Positions 6,739 to 10,491 of a DNA stretch of 10,491 bases are shown here, piece by piece. Position 1 is the stretch's first letter, and each line of letters begins with the position of its first letter. The position numbers were made by a program, and so were the translations under genes. Under the pieces are notes generated by a model. It saw only the letters and a list, made by a program, of their open reading frames with translations, ran no database searches and was not told the origin of the DNA. The stretch lies in contig JAHHTI010000038.1 of assembly GCA_020024735.1 (NCBI GenBank), forward strand, positions 1 to 10,491, written 5' to 3'. The stretch comes from Mycoplasmataceae bacterium (GTDB taxonomy: Bacteria; Bacillota_I; Bacilli_A; Mycoplasmatales; Mycoplasmoidaceae).

Positions 6739-8526
6739 TTATTTTTTGTTTTCTTCATCATCATTGATTTCAGTAGCAGTTGCTCCATCTCCTGAAGATT
6801 GTGACATATTAGCAAATTGTGCAGCTGCTGCTTCAAACATTTTTATTTTTTCTTCTAGTTTATCAAATTCTTTTTGTGCTAATAAACTTTCTAATTCGCT
6901 AATTTGTTTTTCTACTTCAGCTTTTTGGTTTGCATCTAGTTTTTCACCTTCTTGTTCAATTCCAGATTTAAGTGAAGAAATTAATGTTTCAGCTTTATAT
7001 CTAATATCATTTTCTCTCTTGATCTTCATATCAGATTCTTTGTTTTCTTCAGCTTCTTTAATCATTCTTTGGATTTCTTCTTGAGATAATCCTTCATTAC
7101 CTTTAATTGTAATAGTAGCTTCTTTTTCAGTCTTTAAATCCTTAGCATTAACTGAAATAATACCATTTGCATCAATATTGAAAGTAATTTGAATTTGTGG
7201 AACACCTTTTGGTGCAGGTTCAATATCACTTAAAGTAAAGTCACCTAATAACTTATTATCTTTAGCATAAGGTCTTTCCCCTTGAACTACTTTAATATCT
7301 ACAGCAGGTTGGTTGTCAACAGCAGTTGAGAATACTTGTGATTTTGAAACTGGAATAGTTGTGTTTCTCTTAATTAAAGGAGTAGCAACACCACCTAAAG
7401 TTTCAATAGATAAAGTTAAAGGAGTTACATCTAATAATAAAATATCTTCAACATCACCAGATAATACTCCACCTTGAACAGCTGCTCCAAGAGCAACAAC
7501 TTCATCAGGGTTAATAGTTTTATTTAATTCTTTACCTGTAATTTGTTTTACTAATTCTTGAACTGCAGGCATTCTTGTTGATCCACCAACTAATAAAACT
7601 TTATCAATGTCTTCTTTCTTTAATTTTGATTCTTTAATAGCATCTTCAACAGGCTTTTTAGTTCTTTCTAATAAATGTTTAGTAAGTGATTCAAATTTAG
7701 CTCTACTTAATTCAATTTCAAAGTTAATAGGACCTGTTTCATCCATTGAAATGAATGGTAATGAAATTGTTGTAGTAGTAGTTCCTGATAATTCAATTTT
7801 TGATTTTTCAGCAGCATCTTTTAAACGTTGCATTGCCATTTTATCTTTTGATAAATCACATTTTGGATGTTCTTTTTTAAATTCTTCAAGAATTCAATCA
7901 ATAATAGCTTGGTCTCAATCATCCCCACCTAATCTATTATCACCAGATGTAGATAATACTTCAAATGTTCCATTACTCATTTCTAGAATAGAAACGTCAA
8001 ATGTACCACCACCTAGGTCATAAACAAGAATCTTTTCGTCTTTTCCTTCTTTTTCTAAACCATAAGCTAATGCAGCAGCAGTTGGTTCGTTAATAATTCT
8101 TAATACTTCTAATCCAGCAATTTTACCAGCATTTTTTGTAGCATTACGTTCAGCATCATTAAAATAAGCAGGAACAGTAATAACAGCTTGAGTGATTGGA
8201 TGCCCTACTTTTTGTTCAGCAAATGTTTTAATATAACCTAAAATTTTTGCACTAATTTCTTCTGGAGTAAATTCTTTATCACCAATTTTAATTTTTTCTG
8301 AAGTACCCATTAAACGTTTTACAGATAAAACAGTGTTAAGGTTAGTAAGCATTTGTCTCTTAGCAACATCTCCTACTAAAACTTCGTTATTTTTAAAAGC
8401 AACAATTGATGGAGTTGTTCTTTTTCCTTCTGGGTTTTCTAAAACCTTTGGTAACTTACCATCCATAATTGCCACACATGAGTTGGTAGTTCCTAAATCG
8501 ATTCCTAAAATTACATTTTTTGCCAT
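6739..8526 (-). CDS. dnaK: Chaperone protein DnaK (Hsp70)
   Basis: This 595-residue cytoplasmic ATP-dependent chaperone works with DnaJ and GrpE. The phosphate-1 loop GIDLGTTNS is at residues 8-16. AVITVPAYFND, VLRIINEPTAAALAYG and VYDLGGGTFDVS are the other Hsp70 ATPase signatures. LLVGGSTRMPAV is followed by the interdomain linker and start of the substrate domain, LLLDVTPLTLSIETLGG. The C-terminus is a helical lid with an Ala/Gln-rich tail ending in acidic residues plus KK, as in other mollicute and Gram-positive forms. Two TGA Trp codons lie just after residue 203. The start is supported by AGGAGG 6 nt upstream. A TATAAT box and a degenerate CIRCE operator indicate HrcA-type heat-shock control. 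ybeY follows after 10 bp. Confidence 0.98.
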
Positions 8527-8532
8527 ATACAG

Positions 8533-8538
8533 CCTCCT
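8533..8538 (-). promoter_or_regulatory. Strong ribosome binding site of dnaK
   Basis: On the minus strand this reads AGGAGG, 6 nt before the ATG. It is the only full consensus Shine-Dalgarno site in the window and fixes the dnaK start. Confidence 0.9.
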
Positions 8539-8556
8539 AATAAAATTAATATCTAT

Positions 8557-8562
8557 ATTATA
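8557..8562 (-). promoter_or_regulatory. Putative -10 box of the dnaK promoter
   Basis: A TATAAT on the minus strand would start transcription near 8550, giving a leader of about 24 nt that keeps the AGGAGG site. The upstream CIRCE-like element covers where a -35 would lie, a normal arrangement for repression by HrcA. Confidence 0.65.
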
Positions 8563-8571
8563 TAGTATTTT

Positions 8572-8598
8572 TTAGCAATCTAAAAGATTTTTTGCTAA
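8572..8598. promoter_or_regulatory. Degenerate CIRCE element (HrcA operator) upstream of dnaK
   Basis: The layout is 9-9-9 as in CIRCE. The left arm TTAGCAATC (8572-8580) matches 8 of 9 positions of TTAGCACTC. The right arm TTTTGCTAA (8590-8598) matches 6 of 9 of GAGTGCTAA. The outer seven bases TTAGCAA/TTGCTAA are a perfect inverted repeat. It lies between the nfu stop and the dnaK -10 box, 45 bp before the dnaK ATG, where HrcA sites normally sit. Its inner bases differ from consensus, mostly in the right arm. Confidence 0.75.
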
Positions 8599-8614
8599 TT
8601 TAAGTTTTTTGTTC

Positions 8615-8863
8615 TTAGTTTTCACTATTATTAACAATAACTACTTCCTTGATTTCAGGTATTTCTTCTTGTAAAATAGTTTCTAAACCTTCTTTATAAG
8701 TAAAATCAATAGCATAGCAATCAACACATGCTCCCTTTACTTTAATAAATACCTTTTGATCTTCATATTTTATAAATTCAACATCCCCGCCATCTTGATT
8801 AATATATATTCTTAATGAATCAAGGATTTCATTTATCTTTAAAATAATTTCATCATTATTCAT
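8615..8863 (-). CDS. NifU C-terminal-domain (Nfu-type) iron-sulfur scaffold protein
   Basis: This 82-residue protein is made of a single NifU_C domain. INQDGGDVEFI (21-31) is the conserved QDGGD motif. GACVDC at 44-49 gives the CxxC iron-sulfur ligand pair, Cys46 and Cys49. The helix ending in EGLETILQEEIPEIKEVV (58-75) matches the usual G-x-E-x2-L-x5-P-x-I-x-x-V pattern. Such proteins hold or carry Fe-S clusters to target enzymes. I chose ATG 8861-8863 because AGAAGG lies 7 nt upstream; a TTG six codons earlier has no such site. The start overlaps the helicase stop by 8 bp (ATGAATAA), so translation is probably coupled. The CIRCE and dnaK promoter follow 16 bp after the stop. Confidence 0.92.
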   Translation of the reverse strand: MNNDEIILKINEILDSLRIYINQDGGDVEFIKYEDQKVFIKVKGACVDCYAIDFTYKEGLETILQEEIPEIKEVVIVNNSEN

Positions 8864-10491
8864 CTTTAAACCTTCTATCAAATACGGTTTTTAATAATTC
8901 GTAGAAATCAATTTGATTAATTACATTATTTATCAGAATGGTTTTTTCTTTCTTTAAACGATTCATATCAACCTCAATTGTATTATTGGCAATTAAATTG
9001 TAAACAATGACGTCGTGAGTTTGTCCTATTCGATACGCTCTGTCAACAGCTTGATTTTCACTTGATTCATTTCATCATGGAGAAAAATTAATAACATAAT
9101 TAGCGGCTGTTAAATTAATTCCCACCCCACCTGTTTTCAATGAACATAATAAAACTTGTACATCTTCATTATTAAATCTATGCACTACATCTCAACGATG
9201 ATTAGTTTTCCCTATCAAGATTTCATTTTTGATTCCCATTTCATTTAAATCAATAGCAATTTTTTCTAAGATTGAAGAAAAGAAACAGAAAATAATTACC
9301 TTATTTCTTTTTTGAATAATATCCTTAACTAAAGAAAATAACTTTTCTTGTTTACTATTTCCATAACTATTGTCACACACGAACATTCTTAATTTAGTAA
9401 TTATTGATAAAATATGCACACTATCTTTATGATCAAGAGATTCAAAATCTTTGCGTGATAAATCAATTAATTCATTGTAAGCACTTTTTTCCTCAGGAGA
9501 TAAATCAACATAAATTTCATTAATAATTTTTTTTGGTAAATCCTTTAATTTATCTGCTTTTGTTCTTTTTAAAATAAAGGGGGAGGTTTGTAAATTCAAG
9601 AAATCAATATTTTCTTGTGTTATCTTTTTATTAAAATAAAGTTTCTTAAACTTGCTTAACGGCAACAAATAACCAGGAAGAATAAAATCAAAAATGGTTC
9701 ACAATTCAAGTAAATTATTTTCAATTGGTGTACCAGAAAGAATTAAATGGTTAATTCCTCTCAATGTTCTTACTTTTTTTGAAACAATGGAATTAACGTT
9801 CTTAATTTTTTGACCTTCGTCTAAAATAATAAATTCAAAAACCACATCTTTTAAAGTTTCATAGTCATTAACAAATTGGGTATAACTTGTAATAAAAATT
9901 TTATTATTATCTTTATTCGTAGTTAAGGTCTTTTTTCTTTTTGAATATGAACCACTTAAGTTAACAATTTCTAGATTCATATTGAACTTTAGTAACTCAA
10001 ATACTCAGTTTTGACACAAAATCGAAGGAGCAATAATTAAAATATTTTTATTAGTTCTTGGTGAAGCAAAATAATCTTGCAATAGACATAATGTTTGTAA
10101 AGTTTTACCCAACCCCATTTCATCGGCTAGAATACATCCATGAAATAATAATAAATTCTTTTTAATTCATTTAATTCCTTCTAATTGATAAGGTTTTAAC
10201 AAGTTTAAAATTTCTTCATCTAAATCTAATTTAGGTTCTATCTTTTCTAAACGATCAACATATTCTTTTAACTTTTCATTATCAATTTCTTTTGACAAAG
10301 TAAAGATGTTTTTAAAATTGATAATGTTATCGTGAAAATAAATATCATCAATGTTATATTTTAGAAATTGCTTTTCAATATCTTCAAAATTAAAATCACT
10401 TACAAGATAAATTTGATTATCAATATTAACAAATTTTTCTCCATTTTTATAAGCCTTTTTTAAAATTTCAAATTTAGATGGAGTATTGATT
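8856..10491 (-). CDS. SNF2-family DEAD/DEAH-like helicase (Swi2/Snf2 ATPase), 5' end outside the window
   Basis: About 545 C-terminal residues are visible; the start lies beyond the right edge. LLKPYQLEGIKW precedes the ATPase core. Motif I DEMGLGKT is encoded at 10101-10124, motif Ia-type LIIAPSILCQNW follows, motif II is DEGQ (9810-9821; DEAH/DEGH-like in relatives) with KIKN after it, and motif III is LSGTPIENN. The second RecA-like lobe has KTGGVGINLTAA and motif VI QAVDRAYRIGQ (9021-9053), diagnostic for SNF2 rather than other SF2 helicases. These ATPases translocate on duplex DNA or remodel protein-DNA or RNA polymerase complexes; the specific role in mollicutes is not known to me. At least six TGA codons are Trp. 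The last codons overlap the nfu start. Confidence 0.95.
8871..8876 (-). promoter_or_regulatory. Ribosome binding site of the nfu gene, inside the helicase gene
   Basis: On the minus strand this reads AGAAGG, 7 nt before the ATG at 8863. It lies in the last codons of the helicase gene. It decides the ATG over the upstream TTG start and supports translational coupling. Confidence 0.7.

Noticed and set aside
6746..8575. Three plus-strand open frames opposite dnaK (6746-7084, 7607-8023, 8333-8575)
   Set aside because: They are antisense shadows of dnaK, rich in Ser, Ile and Phe from complementary codons, with no motif or ribosome binding site.
8572..8598. The inverted repeat upstream of dnaK as a rho-independent terminator for nfu
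   Set aside because: In the direction of nfu transcription it is followed by A-rich, not U-rich, sequence. Its arms match CIRCE geometry and it sits at the dnaK promoter.
8864..8881. A longer Nfu protein starting at TTG 8881
   Set aside because: The ATG at 8863 has AGAAGG at 7-nt spacing, whereas that site would lie inside the longer reading. The added residues are not part of the domain.
318..10491. Many apparent premature stops suggesting pseudogenes or frameshifts
   Set aside because: All the interruptions are TGA in the correct frame, at places consistent with Trp. No frameshift is needed in any gene.

Overview
The window is a dense, strongly AT-rich stretch of a mollicute (Mycoplasma-like) chromosome. 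The main evidence is the genetic code. Eight genes read through intact only if TGA is tryptophan, and these TGA codons fall at places where conserved families carry Trp or an aromatic residue. I count about 29 in-frame TGA against about 3 TGG. Small overlapping genes, weak Shine-Dalgarno sites and TATAAT boxes close to start codons fit the same group. I do not assign a species.

Layout from left to right. (1) Positions 1-321 (+) hold the 3' end of a helical, coiled-coil-like protein gene. (2) A leftward cluster from 3533 to 318 reads, in transcription order: LicA-type choline/ethanolamine kinase, HPr-like protein without the active-site histidine, uridine kinase (udk), a small DUF4258-like protein, and a DUF368 membrane protein related to undecaprenyl-phosphate translocases. 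The first four genes overlap or lie close together. (3) A 60-bp divergent promoter region carries an 8-bp inverted repeat and back-to-back TATAAT boxes. It separates this cluster from rightward tyrS (3594-4853). (4) A leftward dnaK cluster from 8526 to 4850 reads dnaK, ybeY, an IspD/TarI-family cytidylyltransferase, and a protein I do not recognise. dnaK has a strong AGGAGG site, a TATAAT box and a degenerate CIRCE (HrcA) operator. (5) A leftward pair at the right end is a SNF2-family helicase (5' end outside the window) overlapping a NifU C-terminal-domain iron-sulfur scaffold gene.

Functionally the window mixes core housekeeping (TyrRS, DnaK, YbeY, Udk, Nfu) with three genes that point to surface lipid or glycan chemistry: the choline-kinase-like protein, the IspD/TarI-like cytidylyltransferase and the DUF368 protein. 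This is notable for a lineage that lacks peptidoglycan. The histidine-less HPr-like protein suggests a Crh-like regulatory role rather than PTS phosphotransfer. No tRNA, rRNA, CRISPR, insertion sequence or gene-free stretch over 300 bases was seen.
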